DNA of 64,000 bases, from positions 1-64,000 of the forward strand of contig BGKB01000003.1 of NCBI GenBank assembly GCA_003116975.1, written 5' to 3'. Shown here in pieces: positions 40,033 to 49,534 of this stretch (the first letter of the stretch is position 1; each line of letters starts with the position of its first letter). This DNA comes from Aurantiochytrium sp. KH105. Lineage: Eukaryota > Sar > Bigyra > Thraustochytrida > Thraustochytriidae. The translations under genes were made by a program, and so were the position numbers. Below the pieces are notes generated by a model, which searched no databases, was not told where the DNA came from, and was given only the letters and a program-made list of their open reading frames with translations.

Positions 40033-40374
40033 CGGGGCGCCGGAGCGGGCGCGCGAGGAGGGGAGGGGAGGGGAGTCGGCCGGCCGCCCGGGTGGGTCGG
40101 CAAATGTTGGGGTTGCGCAGACTTCGGCGCTCGTTTGCGCCGGGTTATCCAACGGATCTCGTGTGAGCCGGCTGTTTGCTGAGCAAGAGTATGATGAACG
40201 AACAGCAGCAGCACAAGTGCACACGCGGAAAGGATGGCAGCTGGGTGGGGGCGGGTAGAGAGCAGCAAGAGGCAAGCAAGAGGCGTGCGAGGAAAGGTGA
40301 CTCGCGGAGGTTTTTGGTGAGATTCGTTTGGATTGCGAACGGAGGAGAGCGCGGATTGCTCGCACAGGAAGAGA
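39758..40374. other. Divergent promoter region with three simple repeats
   Basis: 617 bases between divergent starts. It contains a CAA array (39883-39914), a GTCTGC hexamer run (about 40008-40034) and GAGGG pentamers (about 40054-40076). It probably contains both promoters. Confidence 0.5.
39883..39914. repeat. CAA trinucleotide array
   Basis: CAA units with one AAT interruption, in the leader of the lipase-like gene. Confidence 0.9.
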
Positions 40375-41106
40375 ATGGACGCGCTCCAGAAAGTCCGTAT
40401 CAGAACCAAGGACCCGATAACAGGTGAAGAACATGTCAAAGAGCTCCGCAAAGTGCCCACGGACTCGCACGTGACAGCAGAACGACTCGTGAACATAGTG
40501 GGAGATGCTGTCTGGAAATGGGCGCGCGCGCAGAATGATCACGCGCAAAAGCCACGCGGGATTCTTGAAAGAGCTTGGGAACAGATCGACCGTATCTCTG
40601 TCAATACGAGCGGCTGCAAAATGTGGAAGAACGCGAACAAACCTGGCTTTCCGTATCGTCCGCTCTGTTATTCCCAAACGACCCAAACATGCACACTTGG
40701 AAACACCCCCAACAAGATCTCGCGTCTCGAGCTTCACGAAGGCCTTCGCGAAGTTCTCGGTCTCAAGTTTGCATGGTGTCACGTCGACATGTTGATTCGT
40801 ACAATGAACCATCGCGCCATGCCCACTGGTAAGAACGCCAGCATTCAAAGCATCGCGCGAGAAACCTTTATTGGAGCCCTTTGGCCCCGTGTATCCAAAC
40901 TTGCGTTCGACCATTGTCTTGAGGTTGGCAACGTTAACGCTCATACGATCCAAAGTGTACTCACATTGCAAGACGAGCGGGAAGAATGTGACTCTCGCAG
41001 CGAACGCGATTTCCACGTTGAATTTGAGTCTAAATGGGGAGAAGACGCCGATGTTCTGAACGACCTCGAATCAAAAACGAGCATTATTTACGCAAGCGAC
41101 TTGTGA
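40375..41106 (+). CDS. Unknown protein, 243 residues
   Basis: Starts at ATG 40375 (AGAATGGAC), MDALQKVRIRTKDPITGEE. Mixed alpha/beta composition, no signal peptide and no membrane span. A helical stretch SRLELHEGLREVLGLKFAW is followed by HVDMLIRTMN and a C-terminal acidic tail (SKWGEDADVLNDLESKT). I do not recognise the family. An overlapping minus-strand frame (39877-41016) is open but Cys/Phe/His-rich without domain sense, so the plus strand is preferred. AATAAA at 41134-41139 lies 28 bases past the stop, supporting this orientation. Confidence 0.6.
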   Translation: MDALQKVRIRTKDPITGEEHVKELRKVPTDSHVTAERLVNIVGDAVWKWARAQNDHAQKPRGILERAWEQIDRISVNTSGCKMWKNANKPGFPYRPLCYSQTTQTCTLGNTPNKISRLELHEGLREVLGLKFAWCHVDMLIRTMNHRAMPTGKNASIQSIARETFIGALWPRVSKLAFDHCLEVGNVNAHTIQSVLTLQDEREECDSRSERDFHVEFESKWGEDADVLNDLESKTSIIYASDL

Positions 41107-41480
41107 GCTCTCTTCCTCTTTTGTTGGTCCAAAAATAAAAATTAAAATGAGAAAGATTTTCACCCTGTCCGGCATTACCAGGTTCACAAGAGCGAGACAC
41201 GGAAGAAACCCGGCAAATGTGCTGGCTCTTTGAAAGGCCTGGCCTGGCCTGACAAATATACTTTTCAAAAGATGCTATGCGACACCGCAGATGTCTGCAG
41301 GATTTTGCTTACACTTCAGAACTGAAAGATGCTTTCTTAAATTTGAATCATCTGAGTGAGTTAAGTAGGCCTATAAAATGAGCTTCGTCATTTCATAGGC
41401 GGTCGAGCTCAAATGGAACACGCATCTGAATCCATAGCAGATGTCTCGGCGAGTCTTAATTCAGGGACCTAGGCTGCGGC
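41107..41480. other. Convergent 3' spacer
   Basis: 374 bases, AT-rich, with a plus-strand poly(A)-type signal at 41134-41139. No gene seen. Confidence 0.5.
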
Positions 41481-44081
41481 CTAGTCTTCGCTCGAATGTG
41501 ATCCGTCTTTTGCCGTTTCCTTTTCCTCTCGTTCTTGCGTCGTGTCGACGTCATTACTGTGCTTGACGCGCTGAATGGCTTTGACAAGGCCCAACACAGT
41601 GCGCTCAGGAGCATCCGCCCACTCGTGTTTGTCGATTGTGCGCAGTAAGCCACAAAGTTCTGCATCGCGAGCCGGCGTCGCAGAGGGAGGAATACCGTGC
41701 TCGGAAAGAGTAAGAATCGAAGCTGCGCGCAAAAGAATGGCGCGCGGCACGTTGGCACGGTCTGCGCACGCAAGCGCAAAGGATCGCGCCGACGACGCAC
41801 CATCCACGAGCTGGAAGAGCGGGACGGGGGCTTGAAAGCTGACGCTTTCTTTCTCCTTTTCGTGAGCAGGATCGGCTTCCACCAACACCTTCATCTCACA
41901 AAGCTGGACCCCAGAAAAGTTTTGCACGAGGCCATGGTCGAGAACCTCGAGAAAATGCGTGGTTATCAGCGTTCGAGGTGCATTTTTTCCCAGACGACTC
42001 AAATGACGCACAGTTGCCGCCAGAATGCTGGCCCCGTCCACGCTCGAGGTGCCTTTGCCAAACTCATCGACGAGGAGAAGGGAATGCATGGTTGCGTTGT
42101 GAAGCATGTTTGCAACTTGCTGCACATCAATTGAAAAGGAGCTTTCCATGAGCGTCGTGCTTGACTCCAGCGACTCGACGCGCGTGAATAACCTGTCAAT
42201 AATACCGAGCGATGCCTCTTGCGCCGGCACAAAGCAGCCAACCTGGGCCATAACGACAATCGTTGCAATGGTCTTGAGCAGGACCGATTTCCCCGAGTAG
42301 TTCGGACCCGTCACAAGCAGAATGCGGCGGTCCTCGCGACCCATGAAAACGTCATTGGGGACATATTGATCAAGACTGTGCGTGATTAGGGGATGTTTAG
42401 CGCCCTTGAGCGACATCTTTGCATCCGATGTAAAGGTAGGACGCACGTAGTCAAAGTCACGTGCCGTAGTTGCAAATGCCAGAAAGACATCGATCTCGGC
42501 GCATGCTGCACACATTGACGCGAGATCCTGTTCCATTCCAAGCATGCGAGACTCCAGCTCGCGTGAAAAGGCATCCTCCAGATCGCGGACTTTGCCAAAA
42601 AGATCCCCATGTTCCTCGTTTAATGCCCGCGAAAGATCACAGCGAAAGTACACAAATTGGTCGAGCGCCCTTCGCCTCGTTCGTCTCCTCGACCCTCCTG
42701 GCGGGCTTGCGTTCGCGAGGGCATCATCGGAAGCACAAGCAGCAACGGATTCGTTCGCGGTTTGATCATTCTTTTCTTCGTCGTCAATGCGGCGGAAAAC
42801 CTCCTGAAAATCTGCCGGGACGTTAAATGCTTCATTGTTGGAAAGCGATTGGCCATCAGCTTGAACGAGAAAGCCGAGGATTGGCATGTACACGAGGGAA
42901 AAGGTTGTTTGGCGATTGGAAGTTGCGCCAAGACTTGCGAGCAACTTTGGTTCCGCGTTTGCAAGGATAGAGTCACATGCGTCGAACTTGCGGCGTGCAG
43001 CATCAAGAGGACTTGAAACACCTGTCCCAGGAACGAGCCAGCCTTGGTCTCGAGTCGACTCCCAGTCAATTGATGCTAAAAGAGCTTCCACCGTGCGCAA
43101 AGTCGTCCGCTCGACGTGTGCAAGTTCTTCAATGGCATCAGGAATGACGTCCTGCGCGTGTCTGTCACGTGCGACGTCTCTCGTGACTTGAACAAGCGTG
43201 TCCAAGACTGCGTCAATAGCGCACACAGATTCGGCAAAGGTCATCCAATCAGAGGCCTTTGCAGTTCTGGCGCGGAGAAGTGCTAGAAACCGCGGCACAT
43301 CGCGCAGACCAGAGAGATGCTTGCACAAGTCTCCAGCGTGTGCGATTGCCGCCGCTTGCATAAAGTACTGCACGCAATCAAGTCGCTCTTCGATCATGTC
43401 ACGGTTGGCAAGCGGCTGGAGTACCCAGCGCCGTAACAACTTGCGCCCCACGGTGCTTTTGGCGCGATCAAGAAGTGTTAGCAGCGAGAATCCCTCCTTG
43501 CGCTTGTGATTGGTCCGTACGACCGAAGGGTGCGACTCCTCGCGCACAACATCGAGACTGTGCAAGCTCTCCATGCTCACGACCATGTAGTCGTCAAGAT
43601 TGAGAAGCTCGATGCGGCTAAGTGTTCCTTGCGCCAAAAGTTGCTTTCGCTCCGCGAAGTGGAGAGCTCCGCCCACACTTTCCAGACTCGTGACGTGGTC
43701 ACGGTCGAGTCGTGTACGAAGTTGCACAGCGGGGAATCCAAGGTTTTGCAGCCTGCGAAGCGCGCTATCGCAATCGAATGCGCTCGAGCTCACTCTCTCA
43801 ACAGATGCCCCGTAGCGTTCGGCTAGCGCTTCGACTGCCTGCGAAACCTCATCGGAGGCTTGTGCTGCAAGGACGACGGTGGCCGGGTCAACCTTTTCAA
43901 AGAGCCCGGCCACAACGCGAGCAACCTTGTTCCCAAGAACGTGCGTACGGGCAAGAACTGCGAGAGAAAGATCTTCAGGGTCGTACACGCACGCGCCGAG
44001 TGCGTCTCCGCGCCCTTTGCGAACACTCAGGACACGACGCGAATTCTCTTCTGCCATGTGCGCACGCATTCTCCCCTGCAT
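41481..44081 (-). CDS. MSH5: MutS homologue 5, meiotic recombination
   Basis: 866 residues, with ATGs at 44081, 44069 and 44057 (the last gives MAEENSRR). The MutS core and ATPase domains are present: FSLLTLLDRAKSTVGRKLL (lever/core start), LDCVQYFM, YMPILGFLVQ (human YIPLIGFLLS), Walker A GPNYSGKS at about 591-598, and Walker B LLVDEFGKGTSSVDG near 672. The DEFGKGT form, rather than DELGRGT, points to MSH5 rather than MSH2/3/4/6. No mismatch-reading Phe-x-Glu domain I is seen, as expected. MSH5 pairs with MSH4 as a clamp on Holliday junctions in meiosis, so its presence implies that the organism has, or recently had, a sexual cycle. Confidence 0.9.
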   Translation of the reverse strand: MQGRMRAHMAEENSRRVLSVRKGRGDALGACVYDPEDLSLAVLARTHVLGNKVARVVAGLFEKVDPATVVLAAQASDEVSQAVEALAERYGASVERVSSSAFDCDSALRRLQNLGFPAVQLRTRLDRDHVTSLESVGGALHFAERKQLLAQGTLSRIELLNLDDYMVVSMESLHSLDVVREESHPSVVRTNHKRKEGFSLLTLLDRAKSTVGRKLLRRWVLQPLANRDMIEERLDCVQYFMQAAAIAHAGDLCKHLSGLRDVPRFLALLRARTAKASDWMTFAESVCAIDAVLDTLVQVTRDVARDRHAQDVIPDAIEELAHVERTTLRTVEALLASIDWESTRDQGWLVPGTGVSSPLDAARRKFDACDSILANAEPKLLASLGATSNRQTTFSLVYMPILGFLVQADGQSLSNNEAFNVPADFQEVFRRIDDEEKNDQTANESVAACASDDALANASPPGGSRRRTRRRALDQFVYFRCDLSRALNEEHGDLFGKVRDLEDAFSRELESRMLGMEQDLASMCAACAEIDVFLAFATTARDFDYVRPTFTSDAKMSLKGAKHPLITHSLDQYVPNDVFMGREDRRILLVTGPNYSGKSVLLKTIATIVVMAQVGCFVPAQEASLGIIDRLFTRVESLESSTTLMESSFSIDVQQVANMLHNATMHSLLLVDEFGKGTSSVDGASILAATVRHLSRLGKNAPRTLITTHFLEVLDHGLVQNFSGVQLCEMKVLVEADPAHEKEKESVSFQAPVPLFQLVDGASSARSFALACADRANVPRAILLRAASILTLSEHGIPPSATPARDAELCGLLRTIDKHEWADAPERTVLGLVKAIQRVKHSNDVDTTQEREEKETAKDGSHSSED

Positions 44082-44259
44082 TGCAGCTCAAGAGACCAGA
44101 GACTACGTGGAATGGCGCACGCAAAAGAAGGACGGCGTCCCGTGCGTGTTCAAGGCACAAGTCTGCGATGCCGGACCGAGCTCCAGTCGCGCCGCGGGTC
44201 GCTCGGCGTCAACTTTCTCGCGCCGAGGTTCGGGATTTGAAACATTCAACCATTTTTAA
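44056..44259 (+). CDS. Possible 67-residue small protein (weak)
   Basis: Plus-strand frame beginning MCARILPCIAAQETRDYVEW and running through KKDGVPCVFKAQVCDAG to a Ser/Arg-rich end (FETFNHF). Codons in the middle have mostly G or C at the third position, like real genes nearby. Its ATG overlaps the innermost candidate start of MSH5 in a shared CATG, so the two genes would be head to head with no spacer. This could also be chance. No family recognised. Confidence 0.2.
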   Translation: MCARILPCIAAQETRDYVEWRTQKKDGVPCVFKAQVCDAGPSSSRAAGRSASTFSRRGSGFETFNHF

Positions 44260-45130
44260 AAACCTGCATCACCTGAACCGAAATGGCCCTTTCACGTAGA
44301 AAACAACCCGCTAACTTTTCTCCCGTCTGGCCTCGGCGGGTCTCCGCAGCGGCGGAATTGCGTCTGTCTCCTGTCACGCGTCCCCAGCCGCCGACACGCC
44401 CTTGCGCAGCTCGCTATCGCACGCTCCTCGTCGGATCGTTCTCATCTCTCTTGCAGGCGCCGCTGCATGTATCCATCCTCTCACATCTTCTCCGGCGCGG
44501 CGTGGTCTCCGCGCGACTCGCGCGTCTCCGGCCGCGACCGCGATCGCGCCGCCTGCCTGCATCCATGCATATCTGCCCGACGCAGAGGCCGCCGTCGCGC
44601 TCCGTGCACGCGCGTGCAGGCAGAGCAGAGCAGAGCCCAGGTCGCGGAGGGCGCTCTCAGGCCGGTCAAGATTCCGGGTTTGCGATGGTCCGGCCGCTCG
44701 CCGCTCGGCCAGTCGCAGCGCGCCCCGCCTCGCCTCGCCTCGGCACGCGGGGCCTGGCTCGGCCCTCTGCGCTCGCGAGGGCTCGTCCGCGCGCGAGGCC
44801 GGCCGCGGTACCGAGAGGCTCGCAGAGCGTGCTCGCCTGCGTCTGCGTCCAGTGCAGTGCGAGAAGGCTTGCGTGCATGCGAGCATCCGAGACGGCATCG
44901 TCGCGACCACGGCGCTCGACGGGTACTTCCCCTCGTGGCGCGGCCAGGGACGGCGGGAACAGCGGCATTTCCGGATCGACGGCGGCCTCGGCCTCGGCGC
45001 TTGCTCGCTCGCTCGACGCAGGGGCGCACGAGCGCACGCTCGCAGGCAGGCAGACGCGCACGCACGCACGCAGACACGCGAGCGAGCGCCGCGCGCGGCA
45101 CGTGCAGCGGTACGGACACGGACGGAGGCC
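44082..45130. other. Divergent leader region, GC-rich
   Basis: 1049 bases between MSH5 and the seven-span gene. The right part is a very GC-rich leader with GCAGAGCAGAG and GCAGGCAGGC/CGCACGCACG repeats (about 44620-44640 and 45045-45085). Long open frames here are Arg/Ser/Pro-rich on both strands and are GC-driven. Confidence 0.45.
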
Positions 45131-46801
45131 ATGAGGGACCACGTTGGTGCTTGGCGCCTGGCGCTGGTCGTTTGCCTCTTGACGACGACATGGTTCGGGC
45201 CGACAGAGGCGACCATCGTGAAGAGCCCGTCAGGCCTCGCGGGCAGGGACTTCGCGACGACCTTGTTCGCGTTTAGCGAGGATGCTTTTGCGGTCGGAGA
45301 CCTCGTCGTGGCGGATTCGCGACTCGTGGAACTTGACGCGAACTGGTGCAACAATGACTGCCAAGGACCGCCCGCCGGAACGAGTTTGGGCGCCGAGAAC
45401 GTGACGCTTGTGCAGCTGTCGTATTCGGAGCCCTGCTTTCATTGCGGCTACGAGTGGCTGGCGCTCATGGCCGAGAGCGTCGGCGCGTCGGCCACCCTGT
45501 ACTTTTCAGACGAGACGGCAGGTCACGAATTTCGCGTCATCCACAACAGGAAAACGTGGGCGGCCGCAAAAGGAATCCCGTTTTTAGAGCTCGGTGCCGA
45601 CGATGCGACCGCTCTGCGTTCCTACTTTACCGCCGGCGAGGACGTCGTTGTGGACGTGATTGTGAGCGCAAATCCTTGGCGAAAACTCTTTGATGGGCCG
45701 GGCTGGATTAGTGTGCAAGTCATTTGCTCCCTCATGGCCATCTACGTGCTCTATCTGGCCAGCTGGAGGCTGCACAAGTTCGCGGGCTGGTACATTCGAG
45801 AGGGCGCGTACAAGGTCGCTGTTTGGATTCTCACCATTGAGGTAATTTGCAACCTAATTCGTCTCGTGTATGCTGCCATTGACCCGCTGTGGAGCCGCAG
45901 CGTATTCCTGTACGGCTCGAGCCGTTTCATGCTGACGCTGACGATTCCCATTGGGCTCTTGTCCTCGGTCATGCTCTTTCTCACGTGGAACGACATGCTT
46001 AAAGCCTCTCACGCGCCGAGCAGATCCTTGCTCTTTCACCGACGCTCGTCGCGCATCATCTTTCTGTTGGTTTCGCTCATTTTTATTGGCTTTGAGCTTG
46101 CTGTGAGCTTTCTCGCCATCTTTAAGGGTTTGGTGGCGCTCTCCGAGGCCGCAGCTCTTGCCGAAGCCTCGTTTACGCTCTTCGTCGCGATGGCAGTCAT
46201 TTTCGTCGGCTGGCGCCTTTTACGGACGCTGAGCGAAATTACAACTTCTCGCCTGGGGTCCAAAGTATCCAAGGCTCAGGGAAGCCGCAGCCCGGCTCCG
46301 TCCAAGGACACCTCGAAGGGCTCAATCTTCCCGCCGGGAAGTCCGCGACCAGCCACGCTATCGTCGCCGTCACGGGAAGCTGGCCAGGTTTCCCCGGCCG
46401 TGGAAGGGGACTTTAGCCTCGATACAAACCTTGACCTCGATCCCGAGGCAGAATTCGATCTCGAGCGCGATTGCGAGATTTCACCGCCTTCGTCGCCTCG
46501 TGCAGCTGAAAATCCAAGGTACTTGCAAAGCACTCGCACACGCGACGTTCGCGCTGCGTCGGGATCCAGCAAGACAAAGGGGGTGCGTCCGCGTGCAGCT
46601 AGCAACCTGCGCCGTCTCACGTGGAAAATCATCCTCTCAGCAGCTGGGCTCATTGCTTCGGCAGTAGTCATTGCTCTTGCCGGTCAAGCTGTTATTTTGT
46701 TCAAACCTACGGAGCGCGCAATCTTTTTCGTACTGTATTACGCCTCTCAGACGGCGCGGTCCTACTTTACTGTCTCCTTTTTCGACCCGCGGCGTCGATG
46801 A
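45131..46801 (+). CDS. Signal-peptide, seven-span receptor-like membrane protein
   Basis: 556 residues from ATG 45131, chosen because a signal peptide follows at once (WRLALVVCLLTTTWFGPTEA, about 8-27). The lumenal/outer part (28-195) has paired cysteines (WCNNDCQG, PCFHCGY) and a PA-domain-like strand order (ALMAESVGASATLYFSD). Seven hydrophobic spans follow: VQVICSLMAIYVLYLAS, VAVWILTIEVICNLIRLV, FMLTLTIPIGLLSSVMLFL, IIFLLVSLIFIGFELAVSFL, FTLFVAMAVIFVGWRLL, then a long Ser/Pro/Asp-rich cytoplasmic loop (about 385-485), and two last spans (IILSAAGLIASAVVIALAG, AIFFVLYYASQTARSYF). The layout is receptor-like. I cannot tie it to a named GPCR class, and the 100-residue loop before span 6 is unusual. 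Confidence 0.65.
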   Translation: MRDHVGAWRLALVVCLLTTTWFGPTEATIVKSPSGLAGRDFATTLFAFSEDAFAVGDLVVADSRLVELDANWCNNDCQGPPAGTSLGAENVTLVQLSYSEPCFHCGYEWLALMAESVGASATLYFSDETAGHEFRVIHNRKTWAAAKGIPFLELGADDATALRSYFTAGEDVVVDVIVSANPWRKLFDGPGWISVQVICSLMAIYVLYLASWRLHKFAGWYIREGAYKVAVWILTIEVICNLIRLVYAAIDPLWSRSVFLYGSSRFMLTLTIPIGLLSSVMLFLTWNDMLKASHAPSRSLLFHRRSSRIIFLLVSLIFIGFELAVSFLAIFKGLVALSEAAALAEASFTLFVAMAVIFVGWRLLRTLSEITTSRLGSKVSKAQGSRSPAPSKDTSKGSIFPPGSPRPATLSSPSREAGQVSPAVEGDFSLDTNLDLDPEAEFDLERDCEISPPSSPRAAENPRYLQSTRTRDVRAASGSSKTKGVRPRAASNLRRLTWKIILSAAGLIASAVVIALAGQAVILFKPTERAIFFVLYYASQTARSYFTVSFFDPRRR

Positions 46802-47401
46802 CCATTACATCTCGCGACCCGAGTCTTGGCCTTAGGCCTTCGTAGACCCAGTCCATCTTTTCTCATTCTTCATGTCATGTCGTTTCTCATTCGTCTTGTC
46901 ATACCGTTCGACCTTACAGTTAGTCTTGTACTCCGATAACTAAAGATGTTCTGGCAGCGTTCCCATCATCAGATATTGCCACTGTCGAGTCAACATGCTC
47001 GAGACGAATGGTTTATCGCGTTTCGTGGAAAATGACGGCGTAAAGCTCGATTCCAATTCAATTTTTATCTTCACTACCTTTGTAGGTGATCACGCACACG
47101 CGCATCAACAAATGGACATCAAAGAATCGCTACTGTTCATTTCGGCCTCGCACGCCTTTGGTCCTAATCTAACATTACGCTCCGTGCCGTGCCATACTTT
47201 TGCGATTGGCAATCACTACGCTCCCCAGCGTGAGCCACGGGCCAAGTGGTGAGCCACGGGCCAAGTGTATATATTACAACCACTGAGCGATGAACGCGGA
47301 AGATTGACAGCACAATAAGAGCAACCGACGACTCGCCAAAGAGAACAAGTCATCGACTAATTGTGAATCTTCGGCCCTCAACAATTTGCGCAAAATCGGC
47401 C
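46802..47401. other. Convergent spacer with a 19-base duplication
   Basis: 600 bases between convergent stops. A perfect 19-base tandem pair lies at 47230-47267. An 85-residue frame at 46995-47252 has no recognisable features and is not called. Confidence 0.45.
47230..47267. repeat. 19-bp tandem duplication
   Basis: GTGAGCCACGGGCCAAGTG occurs twice without a gap (47230-47248 and 47249-47267). Confidence 0.95.
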
Positions 47402-48685
47402 CTATTTGTCGGGAGCTTGATCATCCTTCTCTTGCGCCATGTTCACGTCCTTTTTGACCACCCCTTCGGCTTTGGAAATGATTGGCGAAGCGGTATCAAA
47501 AGGCGCAGGCTTTGGTGCGACCTTGAAGTGCTCAGTGAGGGAACCTAGAGAAACGCGCGACAGCTTCTTGCGCGTGGCAGATTGCGGACTCTCAAGATAA
47601 GCGCGCTTCCGCTCACGGAAAACGGCCGAGACCTCTGGTGTCATTTCTGCAGCGAGGTCTGCAATGTATCCAGCGAGCGCGAACATGACACTGTAGGTGA
47701 CGAGTGCATTGACGGCAGTCACAAAATCAGGAGTACCAATAGAGCCCACAACTTCGGCAGTTATAAAGATGCCATAGGCGTAGTTGTCAAGCGCCCTAAA
47801 GCTGCGCAGACCGGTTTCAGGATCGATCATCTCGTGAGTGTAATCAAACTTGGGACCTCTGCCACCCCAGCCTGTCTGATCAACCACGATGCGAAGCCTC
47901 GCCCTGACCTCTTTTCCATTCCACGAGCCCTCGTTGAGATAGGTGAAGCGAAACCTGATGCGGGCGCCGGTAAGGCGGTATATCGGCGTACCAACAGATG
48001 TAGTTATTGATGCGCCATGATTCGTTGCATCAAGACCTGAAATAGCTGCAGCTTGGAACATTTCTGAGAGGCTTATGCTAACAACCTCGCCGGCCGCAAA
48101 GCTTTTCAAGATATTTCCATCGGAATCAATGAGGTCGAGCGCCGGATCGTGGTCGGTACGAAATGAGGTGGACATGGCATGATTCAAAGACACAACGATT
48201 TCATCGACACCGACCACAAAATTATTTCGCGTCTTGGCTTCCTTGGACGTGCATTGGCGAAACGAGACGTCGCAGTCCGTGCTGACGCGCGAGGTCTCTT
48301 GCGAATATGTCATGATGAAGAGCCCTCCAGAGGGCAGCTTGTCGAGAATCTCGCCATAGGCAAATTCGCGACAGCTATTGTTGATAAATGTGAAGCTCTC
48401 GTCGTAGATAAAGTCCAATTCTGGATTGTCACAGTATGCAGGCAATTCGCCCTGCGAAGGATTGTATTCCGTGATCCACATGTTTGATCCTCCGGAAGGC
48501 ACTTCGTTGTGAAAGTACGACCTGTTTCCGAGCACCGACCATGACATGTAGGTGAAGACGAGCAACTGGGCAAAGCGAAGAACGATACCAACTCGCACAT
48601 TTTCGACGATAATAAAGGATGCGGTCTTGTGTCTGATGAAGAGCCGCAGTAGCCACCATCGTGGGTTTGAGCCCCACGAGAACAT
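47402..48685 (-). CDS. P2X-receptor-like channel, copy 1
   Basis: 427 residues from ATG 48685, with two membrane spans and a large ectodomain as in P2X trimers. The N-terminus HKTASFIIVENVRVGIVLR followed by span 1 (32-53) matches the P2X start (short cytoplasmic strand, R-x-V/K-x-G, then a span with R-x-x-Q). The end of the ectodomain, LRSFRALDNYAYGIFITAE then VGSIGTPDFVTAVNALV, matches the conserved block before P2X TM2 (human ...RTLIKAYGIRFDIIV, GKAGKFDIIPTIIN). Span 2 (321-346) ends ALAGYIADLAAEM, compared with ALLGVATVLCDII. The Lys-x-Lys after TM1 and the Asn-Phe-Arg of ATP-gated P2X are not found at the corresponding places (SNMWITEYN; PKFDYT). P2X proteins are cation channels; the ligand here is unknown. 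Tail Lys/Asp-rich. Confidence 0.72.
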   Translation of the reverse strand: MFSWGSNPRWWLLRLFIRHKTASFIIVENVRVGIVLRFAQLLVFTYMSWSVLGNRSYFHNEVPSGGSNMWITEYNPSQGELPAYCDNPELDFIYDESFTFINNSCREFAYGEILDKLPSGGLFIMTYSQETSRVSTDCDVSFRQCTSKEAKTRNNFVVGVDEIVVSLNHAMSTSFRTDHDPALDLIDSDGNILKSFAAGEVVSISLSEMFQAAAISGLDATNHGASITTSVGTPIYRLTGARIRFRFTYLNEGSWNGKEVRARLRIVVDQTGWGGRGPKFDYTHEMIDPETGLRSFRALDNYAYGIFITAEVVGSIGTPDFVTAVNALVTYSVMFALAGYIADLAAEMTPEVSAVFRERKRAYLESPQSATRKKLSRVSLGSLTEHFKVAPKPAPFDTASPIISKAEGVVKKDVNMAQEKDDQAPDK

Positions 48686-49296
48686 GAGATAACTTTGGGA
48701 GGAGCTTGCGCAGCAGACTCACGTCTGGCGCCCACTCTCCCCTCTCCCCTTTGCGCGCCTCGCTGAGTGCGTCTGCGCGGGTTTCCTTCGCCCAAGGAGC
48801 CACCAAGGGCGAATAAATCACCCCGGCGTTGAGGAGATTAATAAATCTGCTGGCTCGCCTCACCTGTGCCAGTCAGAGCCGCAGCAATGAATACCGAGAC
48901 GGTGCACGTCGTTCCCATTGCCTCCGGCTTTTAGTAATGGTAGTACGGTTTCTTTTCTTGGTACCTATGTGGAGACAGATTTCGGAAGTTTTGGCGTCTG
49001 CTTTGGCTCGGCAAGGGCTGCACGGCGATGTCGCTTGCCAACTAACCCGCGGTACGCGCAAAGGTTGTGCCGCAAAGCGCTGTCATCGTGACTCGTGGAG
49101 ACAAGGAGGTATCATAATATGCACTGCACCGAGACTGAGACTCGTCTAAAATGAAACGGTCACAGACAAGAGGGGCCTCATAGAAAGTAAGTATGTGCAT
49201 CATTGATCAGTTGCAGGAGGGTGTAGCCGTCAGCACGACCGTTATCATGATTTGTTTGTCTATTGGATGGACGGTGCCTAATTTCACTGCCAGGCG

Positions 49297-49353
49297 GGCA
49301 ACGAAGGCGGGCCGGCAACGAAGGCGGGCCGGCAATGAAGGCGGGCCGGCAAC
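49297..49353. repeat. 17-bp tandem repeat, three copies and a partial
   Basis: GGCAACGAAGGCGGGCC repeats at 49297, 49314 and 49331 (one C-to-T change in the third), followed by a partial unit. Confidence 0.95.
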
Positions 49354-49400
49354 GGCCTAGGTTCCTCATTTCGTAACGGTCAAGGGACTTCCGCCTCCTC

Positions 49401-49429
49401 TGCGGGCCACGACCGGGCCGTGGCCCGCA
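49401..49429. repeat. Perfect 11-bp inverted repeat (hairpin)
   Basis: TGCGGGCCACG (49401-49411) and its exact reverse complement (49419-49429), separated by a 7-base loop. Confidence 0.9.
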
Positions 49430-49468
49430 TCGCTTTCTGAGGGCCGGGGCATCGGAATCTAAATTGTC

Positions 49469-49534
49469 AAGGTCAAATTCGACTTGCTATGTTGCGGTGA
49501 CAAGGTCAAATTCGACTTGCTATGTTGCGGTGAC
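49469..49534. repeat. 33-bp perfect tandem duplication
   Basis: Two identical 33-base units, 49469-49501 and 49502-49534, each beginning AAGGTCAAATTCGACTTGC. Confidence 0.95.

Noticed and set aside
39877-41016. 379-residue minus-strand frame over the 243-residue gene
   Set aside because: Cys/Phe-rich with no domain and ends in repeat translation. The plus-strand gene has a better composition and a poly(A) signal.
44402-45130. N-terminal extension (243 residues) of the seven-span protein
   Set aside because: Arg/Ser/Ala-rich translation of repeats. The signal peptide starts right after the ATG at 45131, which would be pointless inside an extension.
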